From Channallabes apus (lineage: Eukaryota; Chordata; Actinopteri; Siluriformes; Clariidae): a stretch of 64,000 nt of DNA. Positions 43,207 through 54,786 of the stretch are shown in pieces (positions within the stretch are counted from its first letter, which is position 1; every line of letters begins with the position of its first letter). The notes beneath the pieces are model-generated. The model did not search any database, was not told where the DNA came from, and was given only the letters and a program-made list of their open reading frames with translations. The translations under genes and the position numbers were made by a program. Where the stretch lies: the NCBI GenBank assembly GCA_030522415.1, contig CM060121.1, positions 4,931,976 to 4,995,975 of the forward strand, written 5' to 3'.

Positions 43207-44378
43207 TTCAAACTCCCATACTGTAAACCTTCTTGTTTTCATCTGAAATACTCCTAATTATGTTATGTGGGAGAACCACATCACAACATGACTCACATCT
43301 GTTTAACTGCATACACACTGCAAAATCAGGACCTCAGACCAGAGCGCTGAGAAATATTGAGATGTATTGGGAAAGTGTATTATGGAATGATCAACAAAAA
43401 GTTTTAGAATTAGCAGATTATTTTGTAAGAAGAGAATTTTTTTTTGGGGGGGATGCTGTGCGATTGAAGGCGTTAACATTACCTCTCACTTCACATCAGG
43501 CCTGATCACATGACACCATAATGTGCTATGACATCACAAGTCAATAGTTTTATTCATTACGTATCATTGTGGATGATTTAGTTGACAATCATTCATGCAT
43601 TATCTATACTTCTTACCCTATGGGTCATGAGCAGCTTAGAATCGATGCCATAAAACATGGTACAGTAGGTACACCATAAGGTGCCAGGCAGGTGTGAGGT
43701 GACAGTGCTAACAGACAGCACTAACACACCATACCGCCTGGTGATGAAGTTTATTATCTATCATGAGAAGTAAGTAAGGGCATTGTGGGTTGGTCCTTCC
43801 CATGCTTGGTACTCAGGTTTCCTTCCAATGTCCAGAGACATGTGGTCTACAGTAGAATGATTGTCATTTTTAGAGTAGTGTATGATTGGGTTTGTGAATG
43901 TATGTGCGCTGTGCGCTGTGATGGTTTGTCGTCCCATTCAGGGATGTGCAGGTATCTCATCTTGTGCTTTACAATCAGTGCCTCCCATGACAGGATATCC
44001 TGGCTGCTATTCCCTAATAAACTCGAAACGAAATTGCTCGAGTGTGTGTTTGTGTGTGTATGGGCGTGGTTTTATTCTTTGTTATAAATACAACAGTAAT
44101 AGTAGGGTCACTCTCATTTTAATTCAGACATTCTGTGGTATTTATTTAGGGGGAAGTTACATATGAATACAATCAAATAGTTTTTTTCTGATTTCATAAA
44201 AAAAAGAAAAAGTGTATGCAAGGTCCAGTGACTTAAATTTGAACTGATTTCAATGATCCCTCTATAATATACATTCATTTGGTGGTTTGTACAGTTAATT
44301 ACATTTACAGTAGACTTTGCTCTAGTGTAACATCAATAATGACTTGTTCAGTAAAATCCTGTGTGAAAAAATGTGTGT
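42614..44378. other. Intergenic repeats, no gene
   Basis: AAT microsatellite (about 42713-42786), degenerate SINE-like copies (about 42925-43040 and 43615-43990), a repeat starting 'cagtgttgggtgtaacgcat' (43053-43150) that resembles a common teleost hAT MITE, and GT repeats (43178-43206). TACAGTA/TACTGTA occurs at about 43219, 43661, 43843 and 44308. Confidence 0.55.
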
Positions 44379-44417
44379 GGTTTTAGTACAGCTGCTTCCT
44401 CAGCTTCAGTCACTGTG
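44379..44417 (-). promoter_or_regulatory. VH recombination signal (segment 9)
   Basis: Heptamer CACAGTG (44417-44411), 23-base spacer, nonamer ACTAAAACC (44387-44379). The variant nonamer is shared with the 53.8-kb segment. Confidence 0.9.
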
Positions 44418-44863
44418 TCTCTCGAGCGCAGTAATAAACCGCAGTGTCCTCCGTTCTCAGACTCTTGGCCTCTATATATTGTGTGCTTGCAGGAACGTCT
44501 TCTGTCAAGGTGAACTTGTCTTTCAGAGACTCTGCATATATTGCTGCATTATTTCCTGTATTCATCCTACCGATCCATTCCAGAGCTTCTCCTGGTTTCT
44601 GTCGTATCCAGTGTAGGTAGTTGTCTGTCATTGAATACCCACTTATTTTACAAGAGATCTTCACAGTTTCTCCAGGTCTCTTTACCACAGCAGGAGACTG
44701 GTCCAGTCTGATCTCAGCACTGCAGAAACCTGCCAGATAAAACAATCACAAATAATCATTCATGTATTAATACATAAAACACTCAGTGGAAACCTATAAA
44801 GGAGTCTCAGATACCTTGTGTTAATATGAGTATAAAAATGCACTGAATGACTTTTCGCCCCAT
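44418..44863 (-). CDS. ighv: Immunoglobulin heavy-chain variable segment 9, apparently functional
   Basis: The leader 44863-44815 (MGRKVIQCIFILILTQ, donor GTATCTG) and V exon 44729-44418 (acceptor ATCTGGCAG) join in phase 1. The V exon is open, with IRLDQSPAVVKRPGETVKIS then C, CDR1 GYSMTDNYLHW, WIRQKPGEALEWIG, CDR2 MNTGNNAA, FTLTEDVPASTQYIEAKSL and [11 protein letters not shown]. An extra Cys sits at the N-terminus (FCSAEI). It groups with the 53.8-kb segment and its broken copy at 59.5 kb, sharing the EDVP...STQY FR3 and the ACTAAAACC nonamer. Confidence 0.93.
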
Positions 44864-44969
44864 GATCAAACTCTGTGATGGCTGGAAGTTCTGTAATTCA
44901 GTTGGTTGATTTGAGCTTTAGCTGAACAACAAGCTGATATTTTATGCAGAGCAAATAATAACAGAATGA

Positions 44970-44977
44970 ATTTGCAT
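44970..44977 (-). promoter_or_regulatory. VH octamer promoter element (segment 9)
   Basis: ATGCAAAT on the minus strand, 107 bases above the leader ATG. Confidence 0.83.
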
Positions 44978-46003
44978 ACACATCCTTTAAACCAATAGGG
45001 TCAGGTCTATAATATGAACATCAACAGACTGGTTTTGCATCTGCTGAGGATGAGAGTGATGTCAGTTTACAGTCTGTCAGTTTATCATGATGAGTGTTTT
45101 AAAGTTGTTAAGAATTATTGATTTGCTTTATTTAGAGGTGTTTGTTATTTACTAAAGAACAAAGTTTACATAATAAACAAACAACCTTAGAATGTTCTCT
45201 CTTTTTGTTTTAACAGCTGAACACTTTTACTTTATTTATCTCATGAATATTAAATAGACAATTTGCTTCAGTTTATTAAGCACTGCTTTAAGTGTTTATA
45301 CTGTAACACATGTTAAAGTCATCTGAATTAATGTGTAAGGTGTGTTACTGATGTTGGTATTTAATTTTGAAAGATAATACTTGTGTATTCTCTCATTACA
45401 GGAATTATTTATTAAACAAAGTTCATGTGTTGTGTCAATAGAAGTGAGCTACTGTACTGCCCTCTATAGGTGTAAAAAACATTTACACTTTTTACACTTT
45501 GGTTCTCTTCCTGCAGATGTGTGTGGACTTTTTATTACTGATACCAACATCCACTTTACTCAGCTCAGATTTAACAAACAATTATGTAAATGCATTCTCA
45601 GCTCAGGACAAATCTTTTAATTTTAAGGGCAAAGACGAAACATGTTCTATATAATATTCGGAAACCAGTGTTATCTTTCCTATGAGTTAAAGTTAAACCA
45701 GTTTCAATTAGTTCACTTAGTGATGTGTCCGGGACTGAGGGAGTATTACGACTCTCAGCCCCATAATCAAGTTCTTACATTCAGTTCTGTGACAAAAGCT
45801 TAGGGTGATCAAACATAACAATCAAAGCATAAACAATCTTCAAACAATCTATTCTATAGTTTCACGAATCCATCAAAGCAAGCGAGATGCTTCTGTACAA
45901 AACCTGTATATTTCATTAGACCTGCTGAATAAGAATCCATGTTTATAAAATCAGGGAAGTGACTAATGAACCTGTAGTCTTACTACAGCTTCTCTCACAA
46001 ATA
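44978..46003. other. VH flank sequence, no gene
   Basis: It shares 'ctataggtgtaaaaaacatttacact' type sequence (45.46-45.5 kb) with 35.65 and 36.76 kb. No V remnant or transposon end was identified. Confidence 0.5.
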
Positions 46004-46631
46004 CAGTGGCTTGCAAAAGTATTCGGCCCCCTTGAACTTTTCCAGATTTTGTCACATTACAGCCACAAACATGAATCAATTTTATTGGAATTCCACGGGA
46101 AAGACCAGTACAAAGTGGTGTACACGTGAGAAGTGGAACGAAAATCATACATGATTCCAAAGATTTTTTTTTTACAAATAAATAACTGAAAAGTGGGGTG
46201 TGCATAATTATTCAGCCCCTTGAGTCAATACTTTGTAGAAGGGTATGTCTCTACCAGCTTTGCACATCTAGAGACTGAAATCCTTCCCCATTCTTCTTTG
46301 CAAAACAGCTCCAGCTCAGTCAGATTAGATGGACAGCGTTTGTGAACAGCAGTTTTCAGATCTTGCCACAGATTCTCGATTGGATGGCTATGGGCAACTG
46401 ACTGCACTCAGACCAAAGGGGGCTGAATAATTACGCACACCCCACTTTGCAGTTATTTATTTGTAAAAAAAAAGTTTGGAATCATGTATGATTTTCGTTC
46501 CTCTTCTCACGTCTACACCACTTTGTATTAGTCTTTCACATGGAAGTCCAATAAAATTGATTCATGTTTGTGGCTGTAATATGACAAAATCCGGAAAAGT
46601 TCAAGGGGGCCGAATACTTTTGCAAGCCACT
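46004..46631. mobile_element. Tc1-like transposon, internally deleted
   Basis: Inverted repeats of about 180 bases begin CAGTGGCTTGCAAAAGTATT on the left and end in its near-complement on the right, with TA flanks. The minus-strand interior retains the transposase C-terminus (ENLWQDLKTAVHKRCPSNLT, FCKEEWGRISVSRCAKLVET). The rest of the transposase is deleted. Confidence 0.82.
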
Positions 46632-46659
46632 CTATATATGTATATGTATGTATATGTAC

Positions 46660-46925
46660 TGTATGGCAGAAAACTAACAGCACGTTCCAGCAGGACAATG
46701 ACCCTAAACATACATCCAGAGCTACAGTTACATGGTTTAGATCAAAGCATATTCATGTCAGAATGTCCCAGTGAAAGTCCAGACCTAAATTTAATTGAGA
46801 ATCTGTGATGCGCCATGAAAATTGTCCATCCAACCTCTATGAGCTTAAGCTTTTTTGCAAAGACCAATGGACAAAATATTGTACAAAGCTGGTAGAGACT
46901 TGCAGATCTAATTGAAGCCTGCATC
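46660..46925 (+). mobile_element. Tc1-like transposase fragment
   Basis: The plus strand gives TFQQDNDPKHTSRATVTWF (the second catalytic Asp region of the DDE fold), then ENCPSNLYELKLFCKDQWTK and KLVETC, with stops between. It is a C-terminal fragment of a different Tc1 copy from its left neighbour. Confidence 0.7.
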
Positions 46926-47600
46926 TCTGATGGTATGGGGTTGCATGAGTGCGTGTGGCATGGGCAGCTTGCATGTCTGGAAAGGCACCATCAATGCAGG
47001 AAAATATATTCAGGTTCTAGAATAACATATGCTCCCATCCAGACGTCATCTCTTTCAGGGAAGACCCTGCATTTTTCAACAAGATAATGCCAGACCACAT
47101 TCTGCATCAATCACAACATCATGGCTGCGTAGGAGAATGATCCGGGTACTGAAATGGCCAGTCTGCAGTCCAGATCTTTCCCCTATAGAGAACATTTGGC
47201 GCATCATAAAGAGGAAGGTGCGACAAAGAAGGCCCAAGACGATTGAACAGTTAGAGGCCTGTATTAGACAAGAATGGGAGAGCATTCCTATTTCTAAACT
47301 TGAGGAACTGGTCTCCTCGGTCCCCAGACGTCTGTTGAGTGTTGTAAGAAGAAGGGGAGATGCCACACAGTGGTGAAAATGGCCTTGTCCCAACTTTTTT
47401 GGGATTTGTTGACACCATGACATTTTGATTCACCATATTTTTCCCTTAAAATGATACATTTTCTCAGTTTAAACTTTTGTTCCGTGATTTATGTTCTATT
47501 CTGAATAAAATATTGACATTTGCCATCTCCACATCATTGCATTCAGTTTTTATTCACAATTTGTTTAGTGGCCCAACTTTTTTGGAATCCGGTTTGTACA
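46926..47600 (+). mobile_element. Tc1-like transposon fragment
   Basis: It begins inside a transposase (WGCMSACGMGSLHVWKGTIN) and runs to the element's right end near 'cccaacttttttggaatccg'. An open frame at 47029-47376 carries the catalytic-domain end. The left TIR and N-terminal half are missing. Confidence 0.75.
47029..47376 (+). pseudogene. Tc1-like transposase C-terminal domain
   Basis: DDE transposases cut the transposon ends at TA sites and paste them elsewhere. Visible here are CIFQQDNARPHSASITTSWL (second catalytic acidic residue), VCSPDLSPIENIWRIIKRKV (third acidic residue region) and a normal C-terminus after VPRRLLSVVRRRGD. A stop just upstream and the missing DNA-binding domain make it non-functional. 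Confidence 0.8.
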
Positions 47601-47727
47601 CTGCAGTGATTAAAGAACTGTCACTACACTTGGACAAAAAAAAAAAAAGGTTTACATGCACGCACTCATGTGGTCAAAGCATTAAAGTAAACAGTACATA
47701 TGTGCACGGATGTTGACTATATAGGGG

Positions 47728-48845
47728 TTTGACAATGAAAGTGAAACGCCTGATTTTAGATCACAATAATTCATTAGTATGGTTTAGCCTGTATTGCTGC
47801 CAATACAGCATCAATTTATCTTGGTAATAACAGATACAAGTCCTGAACAGTGGCCAGAATAGTGACCAGGTCACTACGTGATGGTGGAGGAAAACGTTTC
47901 CTGACTCTCTCCTCCAAAACGACCCAAAGTGGCTCAATAATATTTGGATCTGATGACTGTGCAGGCCATGGGAGATGTTCAACTTCACTTTTATATTCAT
48001 CAAACCACTCTGTCACTAGTCTTGCCAGAATGGGTAGGTAGTCCTTGGCCGTGACGCACCCATCCACCCCCATGATTCACTCTGGGCATGCAACAGTCTG
48101 GGTAGTATGTTTCTTTGGGGCTTTCCCACACCGCAACTCTCCCGGATGTGGAAAAGACAGTGAAGGTGGACTCATCAGAGAACAATACATGTTTCACATT
48201 GTCAACTGCCCAAGATTTTCATTGTTGGCACCATTGAAACCGACTTTTGGCATTGGCACAAGTGACCAAAGGTTTGGCTATAGCAGCCGGCCATGTGCAT
48301 CGACCCTCTGGACCTCCCAACGAAAAGTTTTGGTGGAAACAGGAGAGTTGAGGTGCACATTTCATTCTGCAATTAGTTGGGAAGCTTTTTAATGTTTTTT
48401 TTTGGATACAATCTGGGCTAGCACCCGGACATCTCTTTCAGACAGCTTCCTCTTGCATCCACAGTTACTCTTGTTGTACTGTATGTGGTCCGTCCTTCTT
48501 GTTGGTATTCTGACATTACCCTGGGTACCCTGGCTCTTGATACCTCAGAAAACTTGCTGTCTTGGTCACAAATGCGCCAGCGAGACATGCACCAACAATT
48601 TGTCCTCTTTTGAACTCTGATATGTCACCCATAATGTTGTGTGCATTGTAATATTTTAAGCAAAACTGTGCTATTACTCTGCTAATTAAACCTTTACACT
48701 CTGCTCTTACTGTGGTGGACTGTGCAATCAATGAAGATTGGCCACCAGGCTGATCAAATTTAGCCATGAAAACTACAACACTAAATTGGCCAGTGTTTCA
48801 GTTAAAAAGTTATGGCTTTACTTTTGACTGGTACAATGTCCTAGA
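47728..48845 (-). mobile_element. Tc1/mariner-type transposon, degraded
   Basis: On the minus strand are the transposase N-terminus (MGDISEFKRGQIVGACLAGA, 48645-48516 region), the DESTFTVF block with VAVWESPKETY (48190-48090), and LPWPAQSSDPNIIEPLWVVL (48000-47900). They lie in different frames. The outer end 'ggggtttgacaatgaaagtg' (left) resembles a known teleost TIR. The right end is decayed. Confidence 0.77.
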
Positions 48846-49435
48846 CAGTGCCGGCCGGTCAATAAGGGGTGCTGGGGAACCGCCCCCTTAAAGTTAGGCA
48901 GAGAAGAATGCTACTTTTACATGTAATTATTGAACATAATAATTATTTTTATTTTAATAATGAAATAAAATCTGTATTTCTATTTACAATTTAAAAAACC
49001 CCTCCTTGAACCACCACCTTATCGTGGTGGAGGGGTTTGCGTGTCCCAATGATCCTGGGAGCTATGTTGTCGGGGGCTTCATGCCCCCGGCAGGGTCACC
49101 CATGGCAATCTGGTCCTAGGTGAGGGAACAGACAAAGAGTGGTTCAAAAGACCTCGTATGACAAGTACAACCATTGGAAAACGTTTTCCCTCGCCCGGAC
49201 GTGGGTCACCGGGGCCTCCCTCTGGAGCCAGGCCTGGAGGTGGGGCCCGATGGCGAGCGCCTGGTGGTCGGGCCCATGGGGCCCGGCCGGGCACAGCCCG
49301 AAGAGGCAACGTGGGTCCCCCTTCCCATGGGCTCACCACCTGTAGGAGGGGCCAAAGAGGTCGGGTGCAGTGTGAGCTGGGCGGTGGCAGAGGACAGGGG
49401 CCTTGGCGGTCTGATCCTCGGCTGCAGAAGCTGGC

Positions 49436-50302
49436 TCTAGGGACGTGGAACGTCACCTCTCTGGCGGGGAAGGAGCCTGAGCTGGTGTGTGATGTTGAGA
49501 AGTTCCGGCTAGATATAGTTGGACTCACCTCGACGCACGGCTTGGACTCTGGAACCAGTCTCCTTGAGAGGGGCTGGACTCTCTTCTACTCTGGAGTTGC
49601 CACCGACGAGCAGGTGTGGGCATACTTATTGCCCCCCGGCTCGGGGCCTGTACATTGGGGTTCACCGCAGTGGACGAGAGGGTGGCCTCCCTCCGCCTTC
49701 GGGTGGGGGGATGGATCCTTACTGTTGTTTGCGCTTATGCGCCGAACAGCAGTTTGGAGTACCCGCCCTTTTTGGGGTCTCTGGAGGGGGCGCTAGAGAG
49801 CGTCCCTCCTGGGGACTCCATCGTTCTGTTGGGAGACTTCAATGCTCACGTGGGCAATGACAGTGAGACCTGGAAGGGCGTGATTGGGATGAACGGCCCC
49901 CCCGATCTGAACCAGAGCGGTGTTTTGTTGTTGGACTTCTGTGTTCGTCACGGATTGTCCATAACGAACACCATGTTCAGGCATAAGGGTGTCCATATGT
50001 GCACCTGGCACCAGGACACCCTAGGCTGCAGTTCAATGATCGACTTTGTGGTCGTATCGTCGGACTTGCGGCCACATGTCTTGGACACTCGGGTGAAGAA
50101 AGGGGCGGAACTGTCAACTGATCACCACCTGGTGGAGACTTGGCTTCGTTGGCGGGGTAGGATGCTGGTCAGGCCTGGCAGACCCAAACGTATTGTGAGG
50201 GTCTGCAGGGAACGTCTGGCAGAGTCCCCTGTCAGGACGAGCTTCAACTCCCACCATCCGGCAAAGCTTCAACCACGTCCTGGGGGAGGTGGGGGACATT
50301 GA
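49436..50302 (+). pseudogene. RTE-type AP-endonuclease domain (frameshifted)
   Basis: The nuclease nicks target DNA to prime reverse transcription. Motifs are LGTWNVTSLAGKE at the start (first frame). After a frameshift near 49612 come [39 protein letters not shown] (catalytic Asp and Asn), [12 protein letters not shown] and STDHHLVE (the SDH motif, here TDH). The key residues are otherwise intact. A second shift near 50270 leads into the linker. Confidence 0.82.
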
Positions 50303-51086
50303 GTCCGAATGGACTATGTTCCGCGCCTCCATTGTCGAGGCGGCCGACCGGAGCTGTGGCCGTAAGGTGGTCGGTGCCTGTCGCGGTGGCAACCCAAGAA
50401 CCCGTTGGTGGACACCGGCGGTGAGGGATGCCATCAAGCTGAAGAAGGAGTCTTACCGGGCCTTTTTGGCTGGTGGCACTCCGGAGGCAGCTGATAAGTA
50501 CCGGCAGGCCAAGCGGAATGCGGCTTCGGTGGTTGCTGTGGCAAAAACCCAGGCGTGGGAGGAGTTTGGGGAGGCCATGGAGAATGACTTCCAGACGGCG
50601 TCGAAGAAATTCTGGTCCACCATCCGGCGTCTCAGAAGGGGAAAGCAGTGCACGGTCAACACAGTGTATAGTGGGGATGGTGCACTGCTGACCTCGACTC
50701 GGGACGTTGTGGGTCGGTGGGGGGAGTACTTCGAAGACCTCCTTAATTCCACCAACATGCCTTCCGATGAGGAAGCAGGGTCTGGGGACATAGAGGTGGA
50801 CTCTTCCATCTCTGGGGCCGAGGTGATCAAAAAGATCCGTGGTGGCGGGGCCCCGGGGGTGGATGAGATCTGCCCGGAGTTCCTCAAGGCTCTGGATGTT
50901 GTAGGGCTGTCATGGTTGACACGTCTCTGCAACATTGCATGGACATCGGGGACAGTGCCTCTGGACTGGCAAACTGGGGTGGTGGTCCCCCTCTTCAAGA
51001 AGGGGGACCGGAGAGTGTGTTCCAACTACAGAGGGATCACACTCCTCAGCCTCCCCGGGAAAGTCTATTCAGGGGTCCTGGAATGA
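50289..51086 (+). pseudogene. RTE-type LINE linker and RT fingers
   Basis: The frame covers RTRWWTPAVRDAIKLKKESY, SGAEVIKKIRGGGAPGVDEI and WQTGVVVPLFKKGDRRVCSN followed by YRGITLLSLPGKVYS, which are RT blocks 0-1. It ends at a TGA (51084-51086) that most likely arose from a CGA Arg codon, because the same frame continues afterwards with VRRIVEPRIQEEQCGFRPGR. Confidence 0.82.
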
Positions 51087-51155
51087 AGGGTCCGTCGGAT
51101 AGTCGAACCTCGGATTCAGGAGGAGCAGTGTGGTTTTCGTCCAGGTCGCGGAACA

Positions 51156-52305
51156 GTGGACCAGCTCTACACCCTTAGCAGGGTCCTGGAGGGGGCATGG
51201 GAGTTTGCCCAACCAGTCTACATGTGCTTTGTGGACTTGGAGAAGGCATTCGACCGTGTCCCTCGGGGAGTCCTGTGGGGGGTACTCCGGGAGTATGGGA
51301 TATCGGATTCCCTGTTAAGGGCTGTCCGGTCCCTGTACGACCGGTGTCGGAGCTTGGTCCGCATTGCCGGTAGTAAGTCGGACCTGTTTCCGGTGAGAGT
51401 AGGACTCCGACAGGGCTGCCCTTTGTCACCGATCCTGTTCATAATTTTTATGGACAGGATTTCTAGGTGCAGCCAGGTCGTTGAGGGGGTACAGTTTGGT
51501 GGGCTCAGGATTGGGTCACTGCTGTTTGCAGATGACGTTGGCCTCATCATCCTGCGACCTACAGCTCTCACTGGATCGGTTCGCAGCCGAGTGTGAAGCG
51601 GCTAGGATGAGAATCAGCACCTCCAAATCTGAGGCCATGGTCCTCAGCCGGAAAAGGGTGGAGTGCCCTCTCAGGGTTGGGAGTGAGATCCTGCCCCAAG
51701 TGGAGGAGTTTAAGTATCTCGGTGTCTTGTTCACGAATGAGGGTAAAATGGAGCGGGAGATCGACAGGCGGATCGGGGCAGCGTCTGCAGTGATGCGGGC
51801 TCTGTATCGGTCCGTCGTGGTGAAGAAGGAGCTGAGCCAAAAGGCAAAGCTCTCAATTTACCGGTCGAGCTACATTCCTACCTTCACCTATGGTCATGAG
51901 CTGTGGGTAGTGACCGGAAGAACAAGATCGCGAATACAAGCGGCCGAAATGAGTTTCCTCCGCAGGGTGTCTGGGCTCTCCCTTAGAGATAGGGTGAGAA
52001 GCTCAGTCATCCGGGAGGGGCTCAGAGTAGAGCCGCTGCTCCTCCGCATCGAGAGGAGCCAGATGAGGTGGCTTGGGCATCTATTTAGGATGCCCCCTGG
52101 ACGCCTCCCTTGTGAGGTGTTCCGGACACGCCCCACCGGAAAGAGACCCCGGGGAAGACCCAGGACACGCTGGAGGGACTATGTCTCTCGGCTGGCCTGG
52201 GAACGCCTTGGGATCCCCCCGGAAGAGCTGGAAGAAGTGGCCGGGGAGAGGGAAGTCTGGGCATCCCTGCTGAAGCTGCTGCCCCCGCGTCCCGACCTCG
52301 GATAA
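51156..52305 (+). pseudogene. RTE-type LINE RT palm and C-terminal domain (frameshifted)
   Basis: RT blocks are CFVDLEKAFDRVPRGVLWGV (catalytic Asp), RVGLRQGCPLSPILFIIFMD and GSLLFADDVGL (catalytic Asp pair), all in the first frame to about 51545. A frameshift follows, then FKYLGVLFTNEGKMEREIDR, SYIPTFTYGHELWVVT, RGRPRTRWRDYVSRLAWERL and the terminal LLPPRPDLG. The element ends just after this stop. Confidence 0.83.
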
Positions 52306-52339
52306 GCGGAAGAAAATGGATGGATGGATGGACAATTAA

Positions 52340-53830
52340 ATATATATATATATATTACGCTCATTTGTGTTCGTGTATGCGGAGTGCCGGACAAACGAGT
52401 GTCTACGTAGGCACGTAAATCTTTGAAAAACATTTGATTTGAGGCTGAGCGCTAATTAGATTTTTTTAAATCATCCTTGGAGGGCAGCTATGTGCGCCCG
52501 AACACTCCCACTTTTTTTCTTAGCGAATCAATATTGTGTTTAAATATTTGGGCTCATGTGATTCATCTTTTTAACGGTTAGCAGATCGTTAGTTAATGTA
52601 TTGAATAGTGATTGGCGTGGAAGCCAGCTAAATATGAAAGGAAATTCTCTAATTTATTTGATAAATACCCTTTCGCAAGGCGATCGGATGAAGAAAGAAA
52701 GAGCTTGGATCAGATCTACCTGATCTTCTAATTAAGCAGCAGTCAAGTGACCGCTTTTCCAGCACTTCTCATGGCTATTTACAGGTGATTATTAAAAGTT
52801 AATTACAATTTTCCCCCTCCCCCTCCTTATTTTCTTTCTCTGGACACACCTGCCCCCGCTCTTTCTCCTTGTTCTTCAGGTCAACAGTAGCACATTTTCC
52901 TCAGGCATCCTGGTAACCAAGGATACCTGTTGCTGTCATTGTTAACCCATGCCTCAACTGATCCAGTAAGAGAATCATTTTAATAATCTGCATGTTGATT
53001 TGGCACATGATTTATGCCAACTGCCGTTCCTGACACAACCCTCTGGACTGACAGGTTGCTTGCGCAACCTTAGTGGCTGAATTAAATCCCAGTAGAACAT
53101 GTTCTTATATTTATTAACCTCTCTCAGTCCTTTAGACCACAATACGTTTAAGAGATGTTGTAAGGATAAAGAAATAGCGTCCCCACAGGTCTTAAAACTT
53201 AAAGCAAAAGCATAATGTTCATACTGTACATTTCTAATGTTTGTGTGAAGGAGAAATACAGTATATTGGAAGCGGCCATTGCTGTGATAAGTGGACCTAG
53301 GGTTGTACTTAGCCCACTTTTTTTTTTCTTTTTAGCTACATTTTACTTAAATACATAATGGGATAATAAAAAAGAACTATTCATCTGAGGTTGCATTTGC
53401 CTAATATTAAGACCAATTGCAATCAGAAGATTTGTATTATGTTTTTACACAACAACACATAATGTATAATTAAAATATGGGGCAATAACTTTTGAACATG
53501 GCTGTATGCTTTTGCAATCTTTTTGCAAAAGTTGGCAATTTTGTCACAAGAAGTATTGAAATAATCTAATTTCTGTACATGTTTACTTCTGGTACATTTA
53601 TATTAGTATGCTATTAGTACATATATGTATATGTACTTGCTACATAAAGTATACTGGGAAATGGACTTGAACTTTAATGAAGTTAAGCTTAATAAAAATT
53701 AACTGTTAATATACTTTTTGGCAAAGGTAAACAGATGCAGATGGTGCTATTTATCCTGTCGATGAATTACAACTAAACCAGCTTCATTCAGTTTGAAGGT
53801 TTTAGTACAGCTGCTTCCTCAGCTCCAGTC
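52340..53830. repeat. Segmental tandem duplication, copy 1
   Basis: About 1.46 kb that aligns, mostly base for base, with 55665-57091 and then 59468 onward. Landmarks are 'ccggacaaacgagtgtcta', 'ggaagccagctaaatatga' and 'ctgacacaaccctctggact'. It carries no gene until the VH at 53.8 kb. Copies differ by point changes and by 5-base TA-type insertions. Confidence 0.85.
53222..53228. other. TA-CWG-TA insertion scar (copy 1 of duplication)
   Basis: TACTGTA here; the duplicate at about 56.58 kb has a single TA ('ttcttacatttc'). Confidence 0.6.
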
Positions 53831-53836
53831 ACTGTG
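53798..53836 (-). promoter_or_regulatory. VH recombination signal (segment 10)
   Basis: Heptamer CACAGTG (53836-53830), 23-base spacer, nonamer ACTAAAACC (53806-53798), identical in layout to segment 9. Confidence 0.9.
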
Positions 53837-54286
53837 GCTTGTCGAGCGCAGTAATAAACCGCAGTGTCCTCTGTCCTCAGACTCTTGGCCTCTAAATACT
53901 GTGTGCTTTTCGGGACATCTTCAGAAAGAATAAATTGCCCTTTCATGGAATTTGCATATGTGGGTTCATCTGTTCTACCAGAATTCACATATCCAATCCA
54001 TTCTAAAGCTTTCCCTGGTTTCTGTCGTATCCAGTTCATATAGTGCTTAGTCATGTCAAAGCCATTTATCTTACAAGAGATCTTCACATGTTCTCCGGGT
54101 TTCTTTACCACAGCAGTAGACTGTTCCATTCTGATCTCATCACTGCAGACACCTAGTAAATGAAGTATAACAATCAAAGATAATCATATAATGAAGATAT
54201 TCTCAGTGCAGAGATATAAAGAAGTCTAAGGTACCTGGTATTAACATTAAAACATAGATGTAATACTGAGCGACTCTTAGCCCCAT
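53837..54286 (-). CDS. ighv: Immunoglobulin heavy-chain variable segment 10, apparently functional
   Basis: The leader 54286-54235 (MGLRVAQYYIYVLMLIP-like hydrophobic sequence, donor GTACCTT) and V exon 54152-53837 (acceptor TTTACTAG) join in phase 1. The V exon is open, with IRMEQSTAVVKKPGEHVKIS then C, CDR1 GFDMTKHYMNW, WIRQKPGKALEWIG, CDR2 [28 protein letters not shown] and [11 protein letters not shown]. It lies in copy 1 of a tandem duplication. Its twin at 59.5 kb has lost the second core cysteine and its 5' half, so only this copy can be used. Confidence 0.92.
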
Positions 54287-54360
54287 AATGAAGGTCTTTA
54301 ATTCAGTTCTGTTCCACAAGCTTTGGGTGAGCAAAAGGGAGGATTTTTATAACACTATGA

Positions 54361-54368
54361 ATTTGCAT
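54361..54368 (-). promoter_or_regulatory. VH octamer promoter element (segment 10)
   Basis: ATGCAAAT on the minus strand, 75 bases above the leader ATG. Confidence 0.85.
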
Positions 54369-54786
54369 AAACATCCTTCAACAAATGTTCATAGTTTCAT
54401 GACTCCTTTTTTCCAAACAAGTGAGATGCTGCCCCCTACAGGTGAAATCAAATCCAGGAGTTTGTAGTAGTGATGCTCTGCAAAGCATGTACATTTCATT
54501 AGATCCCTGATCAGATTCTGATGAACAAACTCAGTTTTTATGGAAAAAAAAAAACTTTTGATGGAATTACAATGCCATTATCCTGTAGTGTTACTGCAGC
54601 TTCTATCACAAACACCAGCAGCCACATTAAATTACTTTCAATTAGATTTTAATTACATTGTGGGTGGACATGTAAGAAAACAGTATACACATATTAAACA
54701 GTCACCTACATTTTTTTTTTAACAATAATGAAACACAATTTTGTAATGTAACACTTAAATCTGGGTCCGTTTGAATGGATAAACGT

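Larger units (their letters stand above)
48999..52332 (+). mobile_element. Rex3/RTE-type LINE, near full length but broken
   Basis: The copy is GC-rich against an AT-rich background. It starts with 'ccaccaccttatcgtggtgg', has endonuclease and RT but no ORF1, and ends 15-20 bases after the stop in ATGG repeats. A very short 3' UTR made of GATG-type repeats is the known hallmark of Rex3. At least four breaks are seen: frameshifts near 49.61, 50.27 and 51.55 kb, and a TGA at 51084. It splits a segment related to 55.65 kb. Confidence 0.83.

Noticed and set aside
48477..48483. TACTGTA in the 48-kb transposase as an excision scar
   Set aside because: The reading across it stays in frame with the downstream transposase sequence, so five bases cannot simply be removed.
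49079..49528. Minus-strand 149-codon Pro-rich frame
   Set aside because: It is the shadow of the GC-rich 5' region of the Rex3/RTE-type LINE.
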